The position numbers were made by a program, and so were the translations under genes. Source: Cyanobium sp. WAJ14-Wanaka (GTDB taxonomy: Bacteria; Cyanobacteriota; Cyanobacteriia; PCC-6307; Cyanobiaceae). From it: a stretch of DNA of 64,000 bases. The notes beneath the pieces were generated by a model that saw only the letters and a list, made by a program, of their open reading frames with translations, made no database searches and was not told the origin of the DNA. The stretch covers positions 902,661 through 966,660 of the forward strand of contig NZ_JAGQAZ010000001.1 of assembly GCF_024345375.1 (NCBI RefSeq), written 5' to 3'. Shown one piece after another: positions 26,546 to 34,103 of this stretch (its first letter is position 1; each line of letters opens with the position of its first letter).

Positions 26546-27815
26546 CGATCAGCTGGAGCACGCTCCAGCGCCAACGGATTAGGGCCAGCAGGCCCAAGGC
26601 AGCCAGGGCGGCGGCGGCCAGATCGGGACGGCCGGTGGGCCAGAGCACGGGCCCCGAAAAGAACAGCACCAGGCTGGCTATCACCCCAACCACCGCAGCC
26701 GTAATGGCACTGAGGGGGCCCTGGAGCCGCAGGTCTTCCCGGCTGGCTTCCATCAGGGGGGCCCCCACAAAAATGAAGCCAAAGCTGGGCAAAAAGGTGA
26801 ACCAAACCACCACCAAGCTGGCCACCAGCGCATCCCACCAAATTCCCGGAGCCCCAAAGACGCCGCCATTCCAGCCGCCCATGAAACCCACAAAGGCCAG
26901 CACCATGATCAAGGGGCCGGGGGTGGTTTCCCCCAGGGCCAGGCCATCCACCATCTGGCTGGCGGAAAGCCAGTGGAATTGGCTCACCGCCGCCTTGGCC
27001 ACGTAGGGCAACACTGCATAGGCCCCACCAAAACTGACCAGGGCCACCTGGCTAAAAAACCGACCCATCGTCACCAGGGGACCATCCCAGCCGTTCCACC
27101 AGCCCAGGGCGCCAAGGGGCAGGGCCGTGGCCAGCCCCCAAATCAACAAAGTTGGGGGCAAATGGCGCAGGGGAAAAGGCTCGGCTTTGCTGCTTGCAGG
27201 GGCTTTGCCGCTGGCTGGGGCTTCTTCTTTGGCACTAGGCAGCAGCCAACCCACCGCTGCGGCGATGGCAACCACAAGGGGATAGGGCCAGCGCAGCCAA
27301 ACGAAGGCCACAAAGCTGAATACCGCCAGCAAACCCAAAACTGGCGTGTGCAAGGTGCGCCGCCCCACCCGCCAGGCCGCCTGAATCACCAGGGCCAGCA
27401 CAGCTGGCTTAAGGGCCCAAAAAATTGACGCCAGCAGCGGCAGCTGGCCCCACAGCACATAAACAGTGGACAGGGCGATCAGCACGATCACCGAGGGCAG
27501 CACAAACAGCAGTCCGGCGACCAGGCCCCCCGCCACCCCATGCATCAGCCAGCCCAGGTAGGTGGCCAACTGGGTGGCCTCCGGGCCAGGCAACACCATG
27601 CAGAAGTTGAGGGCATGCAGGAAGTGGCGATCCGACAACCATTTGCGCTCCTCCACCAGCTCGCGGTGCAAAAGCGCTATCTGGCCAGCTGGACCGCCAA
27701 AGCTGATCCAGCCCAGCTTCAGCCAGAAGAGCGAAGCGGCCGCAAGGGAAACGCCGAGGGAGCCCCCGTGGGAACCCCCGAGGGAATCCTCAGATGAAAT
27801 ACATCGCCTGGCCAT
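26502..27815 (-). CDS. chrA: Chromate transporter ChrA (intact copy)
   Basis: This 437-residue, two-repeat CHR-family transporter has FGGPAGQIALLHRELVEE with KWLS in the first half and the matching FGGAYAVLPYVAK in the second. PGPEATQLATYLG and TTPGPLIMVLAFVG are the paired PGP motifs of the family. ChrA exports chromate by a proton-coupled mechanism in characterised bacteria. The ATG at 27815 gives a 26-bp overlap with the Rrf2 regulator gene; longer readings lie in that gene and lack family sequence. It was formerly followed by dedA. Confidence 0.9.
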   Translation of the reverse strand: MARRCISSEDSLGGSHGGSLGVSLAAASLFWLKLGWISFGGPAGQIALLHRELVEERKWLSDRHFLHALNFCMVLPGPEATQLATYLGWLMHGVAGGLVAGLLFVLPSVIVLIALSTVYVLWGQLPLLASIFWALKPAVLALVIQAAWRVGRRTLHTPVLGLLAVFSFVAFVWLRWPYPLVVAIAAAVGWLLPSAKEEAPASGKAPASSKAEPFPLRHLPPTLLIWGLATALPLGALGWWNGWDGPLVTMGRFFSQVALVSFGGAYAVLPYVAKAAVSQFHWLSASQMVDGLALGETTPGPLIMVLAFVGFMGGWNGGVFGAPGIWWDALVASLVVVWFTFLPSFGFIFVGAPLMEASREDLRLQGPLSAITAAVVGVIASLVLFFSGPVLWPTGRPDLAAAALAALGLLALIRWRWSVLQLIGAAALVGVLAELLH

Positions 27816-28221
27816 GCTGGTGCTGGTCGCGCAGTTCCAGTAAATCCTGAAGGTTAGTGGCCTCCAATTTCTGCCACTGCAACTGGTCAAGCTGCAGCGA
27901 CCAACTACTAAGCACCTGGGCCTCGGGGCTGGCCTTTGCCGAGAGGGTGGTGGGCCCGGGATCACCCTCCAGCAACAACACAACCGCCGCCAGGGAGATC
28001 TCCGCCGGAGCGCGGCAAAGCCTGTAGCCCCCCTGGGCCCCCCGGATGCTGCCCACCAAACCACCGCGCCGCAGGCCCGCCATCACCTGCTCGAGGTAGC
28101 GCTCCGGGATTTGGTGCCTGGAGGCAATTTCGGCAACCTGTAACAAAGACTGGTTGGCCACCTGGCTAGCCAATTCCATTAGGGCCAGGAGCCCATAACT
28201 GGTTTTGGCACTAAACGCCAA
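27790..28221 (-). CDS. Rrf2-family transcriptional regulator
   Basis: The protein opens LAFSAKTSYGLLALMELA and continues IASRHQIPERYLEQVM and RGGLVGSIRGAQGGYRL, the winged helix-turn-helix and wing of Rrf2 proteins. The three-cysteine cluster that binds an Fe-S centre in IscR and NsrR is absent; one cysteine follows GYRL. The only starts are TTG codons, at 28221 (143 residues, chosen) or 28269 (159 residues). It overlaps chrA by 26 bp, so it probably controls the chrA–dedA–MFS operon. Confidence 0.85.
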   Translation of the reverse strand: MAFSAKTSYGLLALMELASQVANQSLLQVAEIASRHQIPERYLEQVMAGLRRGGLVGSIRGAQGGYRLCRAPAEISLAAVVLLLEGDPGPTTLSAKASPEAQVLSSWSLQLDQLQWQKLEATNLQDLLELRDQHQHGQAMYFI

Positions 28222-28370
28222 GTCGGGTTGCAGCAAATGGCTTGAATCCAGTCTGGCAAAAGGCAGCAAAGGCCAGCTAAAGCACGCGAGACAGAGAGAG
28301 GAGGCCTTTTCCGGTTTTCCGACGCAGTTGCCGTAGTATCACCCCCTAGATCTCCTCAGCCCTGGACGCC

Positions 28371-30179
28371 TTGCCTTCAGTATTTCTGGATCCGCCCAGC
28401 CTGATAACCCTGGCGGTCCTGCTGGGTGCGGTCGTTCTGTTCATTACCGGCTGGCTGGCCCCCGAGGTGACGGGCCTTCTCGCCGCCGGCCTTTTGATTG
28501 CCTTTGGCGTCCTCAAACCGAGCGAAGCCGTCGAGGGATTTGGCAGCACCGCCCTGGTCACCTTGATGGGGCTATTCGCCCTATCTGCGGGCCTATTTCG
28601 CTCCGGGGGCTTGGATCGGCTGCGGGAGGCCATTGGCTCCGATGCCGTGCGCTCGCCAAAACGGATGATCGCCCTGATGGTGGGGCTGGTGGGTCCGGTG
28701 TCGGCCTTTGTGCCGAATACGCCGATCGTCGCCACCCTGCTGCCGGTAATTGAAGGCTGGTGCAAGCGCCGCCGGATCTCACCCTCCAAGGTTTTGTTGC
28801 CCCTCTCCTTTGCCACCGTGTTGGGGGGCACGATCACCCTGCTGGGCAGCTCCGTGAACCTGCTGGCAAGCGATGTCAGCGAAAAACTGGGCTACGGCGC
28901 CTTCCAACTGTTCAGCTTTAGTGCCATCGGCATTGGCGTTTGGCTGAGTGGTGGCTTGGTGATGGTGCTTTTGGCCGATCGCCTGCTGCCCGATCGGGGC
29001 CAAAACGACGACGACCTGGTCGCCGACCTCTCAAACAACGGCTATTTCACAGAGGTGAAAATTCCTGCGGGATCGGAGCTAATTGGCCAATCGCTTCACG
29101 CCAGCCGGCTGCAACGGCGCTTTGACGTCGACGTTCTCGAGCTCCATCGCGGGGCGGAAAGGTTTTTGCCGCCCCTGGCGGATCGCACCCTGGTGGTAGG
29201 AGATCGGCTCCTGCTGCGCTGCACCAAGGCGGACCTGCTGCGTCTCCAGCAGGACCACACCGTTGAGGTGGCCCCCACACCGGAATCCACGCCAGCGGAA
29301 AGGCCCTCGGCTGACAAACAAAACGACCAAAGGATGGTGGAGGTACTCCTGCCTTCTGGCTCCACCCTGGCGGGCGATTGCCTTAGGGATTTGCGATTTC
29401 GTCAGCGCTACAACGTGACGGTGCTAGCCCTGCGGCGGGGCAACCAATTGCTGCGGGAACGGCTCGGTCGGGCCGCCTTGAAGGAGGGGGATGTGCTGCT
29501 CCTACAGGGGCCAAAGGACGCCATTAGGGGCCTACAGGCAAACAACGACTTGGTCGTATTGGAGCAACTGGAAAAGGATCTACCGACGGTCAGCAGGAAG
29601 AGGATTGCAATTTCAATTGCGGCCTTGGTTGTTATTTTGCCGGCCCTAAAGCTGATCCCCCTGGTGGGAGCCGTCCTGCTAGGCACGGTGGCTATGGTGG
29701 CCACGGGCTGCCTTAGGGCTGGAGAATTGCAGCGGGCAATTCGCCTGGATGTGATCCTGCTGTTGGGCTCCCTGGCCAGTTTCAGTGTGGCCATTGAGAA
29801 AACAGGCCTGGCCCGTGCCCTGGCCCAGGGGCTGATCGCCGGGCTGCAGCACTGGCCTGTCTTCTGGGCCCTGGTGGTGGTGTTTCTATTCACCACTTTG
29901 CTGACCGAAGTAATGAGCAACTCGGCGACCGTTGCGATGTTGATACCGATTGCCGGTCAACTAGCCCTGGGGCTAGGTCAACCACCAATGGCCTTCATCT
30001 TTGCGGTGCTCTTTGGGGCCAGTCAAAGCTTCTTAAGCCCAGTGGGATATCAGACCAACCTGATGGTCTACGGCCCAGGTCGCTATCGCTTTCTGGATAT
30101 CGCCCGCTATGGCTTTCCCCTCACCCTCGTTATGACCATGGTGGTTCCTTTTCTGATCAGCCGCTGGTTTGGAATCTGA
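28371..30179 (+). CDS. SLC13/DASS-type permease with central TrkA_C domains
   Basis: This 602-residue membrane protein has two hydrophobic halves (about residues 8–205 and 410–600) flanking a soluble middle with two RCK_C/TrkA_C repeats, near 222–300 and 320–400. That layout is typical of SLC13-related sulfate/Na+ symporters such as the algal SAC1 family. VSAFVPNTPIVATLLPV and the later EVMSNSATVAMLIPIA are the paired helical hairpin signatures. The start is TTG at 28371; no earlier ATG is available. Sulfate is a reasonable guess for the substrate but not proven. Confidence 0.87.
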   Translation: MPSVFLDPPSLITLAVLLGAVVLFITGWLAPEVTGLLAAGLLIAFGVLKPSEAVEGFGSTALVTLMGLFALSAGLFRSGGLDRLREAIGSDAVRSPKRMIALMVGLVGPVSAFVPNTPIVATLLPVIEGWCKRRRISPSKVLLPLSFATVLGGTITLLGSSVNLLASDVSEKLGYGAFQLFSFSAIGIGVWLSGGLVMVLLADRLLPDRGQNDDDLVADLSNNGYFTEVKIPAGSELIGQSLHASRLQRRFDVDVLELHRGAERFLPPLADRTLVVGDRLLLRCTKADLLRLQQDHTVEVAPTPESTPAERPSADKQNDQRMVEVLLPSGSTLAGDCLRDLRFRQRYNVTVLALRRGNQLLRERLGRAALKEGDVLLLQGPKDAIRGLQANNDLVVLEQLEKDLPTVSRKRIAISIAALVVILPALKLIPLVGAVLLGTVAMVATGCLRAGELQRAIRLDVILLLGSLASFSVAIEKTGLARALAQGLIAGLQHWPVFWALVVVFLFTTLLTEVMSNSATVAMLIPIAGQLALGLGQPPMAFIFAVLFGASQSFLSPVGYQTNLMVYGPGRYRFLDIARYGFPLTLVMTMVVPFLISRWFGI

Positions 30180-30204
30180 GCCGGTGTAATTCCAGCCAGA
30201 TCAT

Positions 30205-30348
30205 TCAGCGGCGCCCCAGCAACTCCTCCCAGGAAATTGGCCCCTGGCCGCCAGGACGGGGGGCACCAGGACTGGTGGGGGCTACCTGGCCAAAAGCCAA
30301 GCTGAATCCGGGCCAAGCCCAGAAGGAAAACGAACGGGGAAAAAACAT
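30205..30348 (-). CDS. Possible 47-residue small protein, unknown
   Basis: The frame runs from ATG at 30348 to TGA at 30205. It has a hydrophobic, aromatic-rich N-terminus (MFFPRSFSFWAW), a Pro/Gly-rich middle and the C-terminus ISWEELLGRR. The charged, ordered-looking tail is the only hint that it is coding. There is no strong ribosome binding site and no family was recognised. Confidence 0.3.
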   Translation of the reverse strand: MFFPRSFSFWAWPGFSLAFGQVAPTSPGAPRPGGQGPISWEELLGRR

Positions 30349-30549
30349 GGTGAACTAAAAATGAACTCAAACGGATATCGATCACGCACCGAAGGCGGCT
30401 CGTCAAACGAACAACCTGGCCAAAGTCAACACAGACCCACGGAACCAACCCCAGGAAGCAAGGGAATGGATGGTGCTTTTGCCGGCCTGCTCGAGCCATA
30501 GCTCGATGGCTTCTGCCAGCTCTTTAATAGTACACGCCAGCGGCCCCTG

Positions 30550-30571
30550 GATCCCGATCTGACTCGGGATC
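30550..30571 (-). terminator. Hairpin directly 3' of tRNA-Leu
   Basis: GATCCCGA pairs with TCGGGATC across a six-base loop, four bases beyond the tRNA 3' end. It has no T-run after it, so it may act in tRNA 3' processing or as a weak terminator rather than a standard intrinsic terminator. Confidence 0.45.
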
Positions 30572-30575
30572 GTGA

Positions 30576-30658
30576 TGGGGGCAGGGGGACTTGAACCCCC
30601 ACGGATGAAATCCAGCAGATTTTAAGTCTGATGCGGCTACCAATTACGCCATACCCCC
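30576..30658 (-). tRNA. trnL-UAA: tRNA-Leu (anticodon UAA), intronless
   Basis: The 83-base cloverleaf starts GGGGGTATGG. The acceptor arm GGGGGTA pairs with TGCCCCC, the anticodon arm is CAGA-CTTAAAA-TCTG with anticodon TAA, the long variable arm (GGAT…ATCC) is typical of tRNA-Leu, and the T arm is GGGGG-TTCAAGT-CCCCC. CCA is not encoded. Many cyanobacteria carry a group I intron in this anticodon loop; none is present here. Confidence 0.95.
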
Positions 30659-30719
30659 ATGGCCTAACCATCCTAAATTGATTGCCATCAGCATCTGAGC
30701 CGTGCCCCTCCTCGGGTCT

Positions 30720-30980
30720 ATGAATTCGATCACCAGCTCCCTTGGCCCCTGGCTCACCCCGGAGATCCTGCTGCTGATAGCCGCCTACGTGGTGATTGGC
30801 GGCACCTACCTGGTGGCCGTGCCCCTGGCCCTCTACGCCTGGATGATCAAACGCTGGACCGTGATGGGCAAATACGAGCGCCTGGGGGTCTATGGCCTGG
30901 TGTTCCTATTTTTCCCCGGCCTGATCCTGTTTGCCCCCTTCATCAACCTGCGCATGGCCGGCCAAGGCGAGGTTGCCTAG
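30720..30980 (+). CDS. ndhL: NAD(P)H-quinone oxidoreductase subunit L
   Basis: This 86-residue subunit belongs to the cyanobacterial NDH-1 complex in the thylakoid membrane, which supports respiration, cyclic electron flow and CO2 uptake. Two membrane segments are visible (about residues 15–35 and 50–72), with the conserved [20 protein letters not shown] core and [11 protein letters not shown] tail. The ATG at 30720 matches the usual length; a GTG six codons earlier is possible. The ndhL–DUF3007–trpA order is characteristic of picocyanobacteria. Confidence 0.92.
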   Translation: MNSITSSLGPWLTPEILLLIAAYVVIGGTYLVAVPLALYAWMIKRWTVMGKYERLGVYGLVFLFFPGLILFAPFINLRMAGQGEVA

Positions 30981-31319
30981 GTGAACCGCGGCCAAGCGAT
31001 CTTGCTGGGCATTGGCATCTTTGCCCTGGGGGGCATCGGCTACGCCCTTTTTCAGGCCAATGGCCTTGAAGGTTTTAGTGCCGGTATTGCCACCTCGGCC
31101 GTGCTCACGGTGCTGGTGCTCGGCTGGACCAGCAGCTATCTGCTGCGGGCGCTCACCGGCAAGATGACCTACATGCAGCAGCGGCGCGAGTACAGAGAGG
31201 CCTACGACTCCCTGACCAACGAGCAGCTACAGGCCAAATTCGACGCCCTCAGCCCCGAGGAGCAGGAACGACTACTGCGCGAAACCGGCCAGTTGGCAGA
31301 CGACCCCAGCCCCCCATGA
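30981..31319 (+). CDS. DUF3007 family membrane protein
   Basis: This 112-residue protein has two hydrophobic segments (about residues 8–24 and 35–55) and a charged C-terminal helix with [15 protein letters not shown] and [12 protein letters not shown]. It belongs to DUF3007, a cyanobacterial and plastid family of unknown function. The GTG start immediately follows the ndhL stop with no gap, and its own end overlaps trpA by four bases. The tight linkage with ndhL hints at a thylakoid role, but this is only context. Confidence 0.88.
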   Translation: MNRGQAILLGIGIFALGGIGYALFQANGLEGFSAGIATSAVLTVLVLGWTSSYLLRALTGKMTYMQQRREYREAYDSLTNEQLQAKFDALSPEEQERLLRETGQLADDPSPP

Positions 31320-32134
31320 CTGCCCCAACCACCCCCATTCAGCAGCGCTTCCAGGAGCTCAAGCAGCAACGGCGCTGTGCCCTGATGCCCTTTTTGATGG
31401 CAGGCGATCCCGACCTGGCCACCACCCGGGCCACCTTGCTGGCCCTGCAGGCCGCAGGGGCCGACATGGTCGAACTGGGCATTCCCTACAGCGATCCCCT
31501 GGCCGATGGTCCGGTGATTCAGGCCGCCGCCAGCCGGGCCCTGGCAGCCGCCACCACCCCCGCCAAGGTGCTCGAGATGCTCGCCGGCCTCAAGGGCGAA
31601 CTGACCCTGCCGGTGGTGCTCTTCACCTACACAAACCCCCTGCTCAACCGGGGCATGGAGGATTTTTGCCGGGCCGCCGCAGCTGCAGGCGCCGCCGGCC
31701 TGGTGGTGCCTGATCTCCCCCTCGAGGAGGCCGAAAAACTCTCCGCCATAGCCAGCGCCCAAGGCCTAGATCTGGTGCTGCTGGTCGCCCCCACCACCCC
31801 CAGTGAACGGATGGCCCGGATCCACCAAGCCAGCCGCGGCTTCACCTACCTCGTCAGTGTCACCGGAGTAACCGGCGTCCGCACCTCCCTCGAATCACGG
31901 GTGGGTGGCCTGGTGGGGCAACTCAAGGCCCTCGGCAGCACGCCCGTGGCCGTGGGCTTTGGCATTTCTGGCGTCGAGCAGGCCCGTCAAGTGCGCGACT
32001 GGGGTGCCGATGGCGCCATCGTTGGTAGCGCTTTGGTGAAGGTGATGGCTGAAGCCCATGGCCGCCAGGAGAATGTGGGGGCCGCGGCCGGCGCCTTCTG
32101 CTCCGAACTGCGCACCGCCCTCGACGCTGACTAA
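31316..32134 (+). CDS. trpA: Tryptophan synthase alpha chain
   Basis: This 272-residue TIM-barrel enzyme cleaves indole-3-glycerol phosphate to indole and glyceraldehyde 3-phosphate, working in an alpha2beta2 complex with TrpB. The catalytic Glu lies in [18 protein letters not shown] (around residue 50) and the catalytic Asp in the same stretch. [11 protein letters not shown] and the phosphate-binding VGFGISG and VGSAL motifs follow. The start overlaps the DUF3007 stop (ATGA). Length is normal for the family. Confidence 0.96.
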   Translation: MTAPTTPIQQRFQELKQQRRCALMPFLMAGDPDLATTRATLLALQAAGADMVELGIPYSDPLADGPVIQAAASRALAAATTPAKVLEMLAGLKGELTLPVVLFTYTNPLLNRGMEDFCRAAAAAGAAGLVVPDLPLEEAEKLSAIASAQGLDLVLLVAPTTPSERMARIHQASRGFTYLVSVTGVTGVRTSLESRVGGLVGQLKALGSTPVAVGFGISGVEQARQVRDWGADGAIVGSALVKVMAEAHGRQENVGAAAGAFCSELRTALDAD

Positions 32135-32155
32135 GAACCAATCCCTGACAAAACC

Positions 32156-32425
32156 ATGGCCAAATTCGTGCTCTGGGGCACCTACTGCGAAAACGCCCTC
32201 GAGAAGCGCACCCCCTTTAGGGAAGCCCACCTAGCCGGGCTGCAGCAGCTGAAGCATGCCGGCACCCTGGTGACCCTTGGCCCCACGCAAACCAGCAGCC
32301 ACGTGTTTGGGATCTACGAAGCCAGCAGCCAGGTCGAGGTGGAGGCCCTGGTCAAGGGGGATATCTACTGGCGAGAAGGCATTTGGACCGCCGTTGAGAT
32401 CTACCCCTGGATTCAGGCTTTTTAG
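32156..32425 (+). CDS. YciI-like protein
   Basis: This 89-residue protein has the YCII-related fold, a ferredoxin-like domain. Visible features are REAHLAGLQQLKHAGTL with the conserved His that acts in family members, GIYEASSQVEVEALVKGD and a final IYPW strand. The function of YciI proteins is mostly unknown; some act on aromatic or chlorinated compounds. It follows trpA by 21 bp and overlaps the end of the convergent cytochrome gene by four bases. Confidence 0.85.
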   Translation: MAKFVLWGTYCENALEKRTPFREAHLAGLQQLKHAGTLVTLGPTQTSSHVFGIYEASSQVEVEALVKGDIYWREGIWTAVEIYPWIQAF

Positions 32426-32796
32426 GACCAGCCAGCCTGGGCCCGGCTCCACACATAGCTGGCCACCTGCTCGGCGCCACCATCGCCCAGCACCGCCCCA
32501 TAGCCCGACATCTGGCCTAAACCGTTGGCCGCGATCAAGGCCACGGCATCGGCACTGGTGATGCCATTGCGCTCCAGGGCCGCCAATTTGAGGGTCTTGC
32601 CGCGCCTAAGGATGTTGCCGCCATTGACATGGCAGCCCACACAGTGGTTTTGGAACAGGGCCTCCCCAGCGGAGACATCAGCCACTCCCACATCAGCCAG
32701 GGCCAGATCAGCCAGCGCCGCTCCAGGGGCAAATAGGCCAGCCATAACCAGCACCGCCCCTAGGGCCAGGAAAAAATCACGAAACCGGGTTGGCAC
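32422..32796 (-). CDS. petJ: Cytochrome c6-like protein (PetJ family)
   Basis: This 124-residue secreted c-type cytochrome has an N-terminal signal peptide of about 30 residues ending APGAALA. The mature part has CVGCH for covalent haem attachment, a GGNILRRGKTLKL stretch typical of c6 proteins and a GQMSGY segment supplying the likely axial Met. Cytochrome c6 carries electrons from cytochrome b6f to photosystem I in the lumen. The sequence around the Met differs from canonical AMPAF, so a c6-like paralogue is possible. The start is GTG. Confidence 0.85.
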   Translation of the reverse strand: MPTRFRDFFLALGAVLVMAGLFAPGAALADLALADVGVADVSAGEALFQNHCVGCHVNGGNILRRGKTLKLAALERNGITSADAVALIAANGLGQMSGYGAVLGDGGAEQVASYVWSRAQAGWS

Positions 32797-32855
32797 CTGG
32801 GGAAGCGGGCGATAAGTGCTTCCAGTCTGCGATTCCAGGCGCTAAAGATGGGCCC

Positions 32856-34103
32856 TTGCTGCGGAAACTAGCCCTGGCCGCAACCTCACCAGCCCAACCA
32901 CTCCATCAACCCCTACGGGTGTTGCACAGCGCCGATTGGCAGATCGGCAAGCCCTATGCCCGGGTGCTCGACCCCGACAAGAGGGCCCGGCTCCGCCAGG
33001 TGCGTTTCGCCGCCATTGGGCGGCTCGCTGAATTGGTGCAAAGCCAGGGCGCAGACCTGGTGGTGGTGGCTGGAGACCTGTTCGATTCCCCCACCCCCAA
33101 CAGCGCCGATGTCAGTGCCGTCTGCGCCGCCATCGGCAAAATTGCCTGCCCTGTGCTGGCCATCCCTGGGAACCACGACCATGGCGCCCCGGGCAGTGTC
33201 TGGCACTCGCCCTTCTTTCAAGCCGAACGGCAGCGCCGCGCCGAAAACCTGACGGTGCTGCTTGAACTTTCCCCCTTCGAGGTGGCGGGGGCCGTGGTTT
33301 TACCCTGTCCCCTATTGCGGCGCAACGACAGCAGCGATCCCTGTGGCTGGTTGCACAGCCTCGATTGGCAGGGGTTGCCAGCCGATAAACCAAGGCTGGT
33401 GCTCGCCCATGGATCGGTGCATGGCTTTGGGGCCGGCGAGCTAGATGCCAACGCCAATAACCGGCTGCGCTTGGAGGGGCCCTGGCTAGATGCAATCGAC
33501 TACCTAGCCCTGGGCGATTGGCATGGCCTGAAGCAGGTCTCAGCAAAGGCCTGGTACAGCGGCACCCCCGAACCCGATCGCTTCCCCCGCAGCGCTGATT
33601 ACCAATCCGGCTATGTCCTGCAGGTGGATCTGTTGCGTGGCCAAATGCCCCAGGTGACGCCCCTTTCCACCGGCTGCCTGGGCTGGCACCCCCTCCCCTT
33701 CCATTGCCAGGACGACAGCGACCTGGCCCGCCTAGAGACCCAGCTCGATGAACTGCTGGGCCAACGGGTTGGGGCCGATTTGCTGTTGCTTGAAATCAGC
33801 GGCAGCCTCAGCCTGGCCGGCCAGCAGGCCTACTCCCAACTGCTGGAGAGGGTGGAGGCCCAGGTGCTGCGGCTGAAGCTGCGGGGCCATTGCAGCGTGG
33901 CCCCGGGGGCTGCGGAACTTGCCGAACTAACCCAGCGCCCCGGCGACCCCCTGGTGGCCCAGGTGGCCATCAGTCTCAAAAACTCTGCAACGGCCCAGGA
34001 AGCTGATCCCGACGGTGGGGATGCCGTAGCCCGCCTGGCCCTGGCCGAGCTCTACCGGGCCGTGCATCTGGCGGAGCAGCAGCTGGCTGGCAACCCACCA
34101 TGA
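32856..34103 (+). CDS. SbcD/Mre11-type DNA repair exonuclease
   Basis: This metallophosphoesterase acts with an SMC-like partner on DNA ends. The dinuclear metal motifs are visible: LHSADWQIG, VVVAGDLFDSP, IPGNHDHG and LVLAHGS with a later GDWHG. The C-terminal part is a capping region. No ATG precedes the fold; TTG at 32856 or GTG at 32919 are the candidates, while 32790 would run into the divergent cytochrome gene. It overlaps the sbcC-like gene by four bases. Confidence 0.88.
   Translation: MLRKLALAATSPAQPLHQPLRVLHSADWQIGKPYARVLDPDKRARLRQVRFAAIGRLAELVQSQGADLVVVAGDLFDSPTPNSADVSAVCAAIGKIACPVLAIPGNHDHGAPGSVWHSPFFQAERQRRAENLTVLLELSPFEVAGAVVLPCPLLRRNDSSDPCGWLHSLDWQGLPADKPRLVLAHGSVHGFGAGELDANANNRLRLEGPWLDAIDYLALGDWHGLKQVSAKAWYSGTPEPDRFPRSADYQSGYVLQVDLLRGQMPQVTPLSTGCLGWHPLPFHCQDDSDLARLETQLDELLGQRVGADLLLLEISGSLSLAGQQAYSQLLERVEAQVLRLKLRGHCSVAPGAAELAELTQRPGDPLVAQVAISLKNSATAQEADPDGGDAVARLALAELYRAVHLAEQQLAGNPP

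Larger units (their letters stand above)
30180..30575. other. 396-bp region without a confident gene, downstream of tRNA-Leu
   Basis: Three weak features lie here, all on the minus strand: a 47-codon reading frame at 30205–30348, a start-less coding-like stretch at 30403–30576 that begins at the 3' end of tRNA-Leu and encodes the helical sequence KELAEAIELWLEQAGK, and an 8-bp hairpin at 30550–30571. Nothing else recognisable was seen. A decayed gene or a relic of an element inserted next to the tRNA would explain it, but neither is shown. Confidence 0.5.

Noticed and set aside
27816-28064. N-terminal extension of ChrA
   Set aside because: The extra 83 codons lie out of frame inside the Rrf2 gene and read as low-complexity Arg/Pro sequence.
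30550-30658. tRNA-Leu as the attachment site of the island
   Set aside because: No integrase is seen and the accessory island lies at 13–26 kb with chrA/dedA repeats at its edges, not tRNA fragments.
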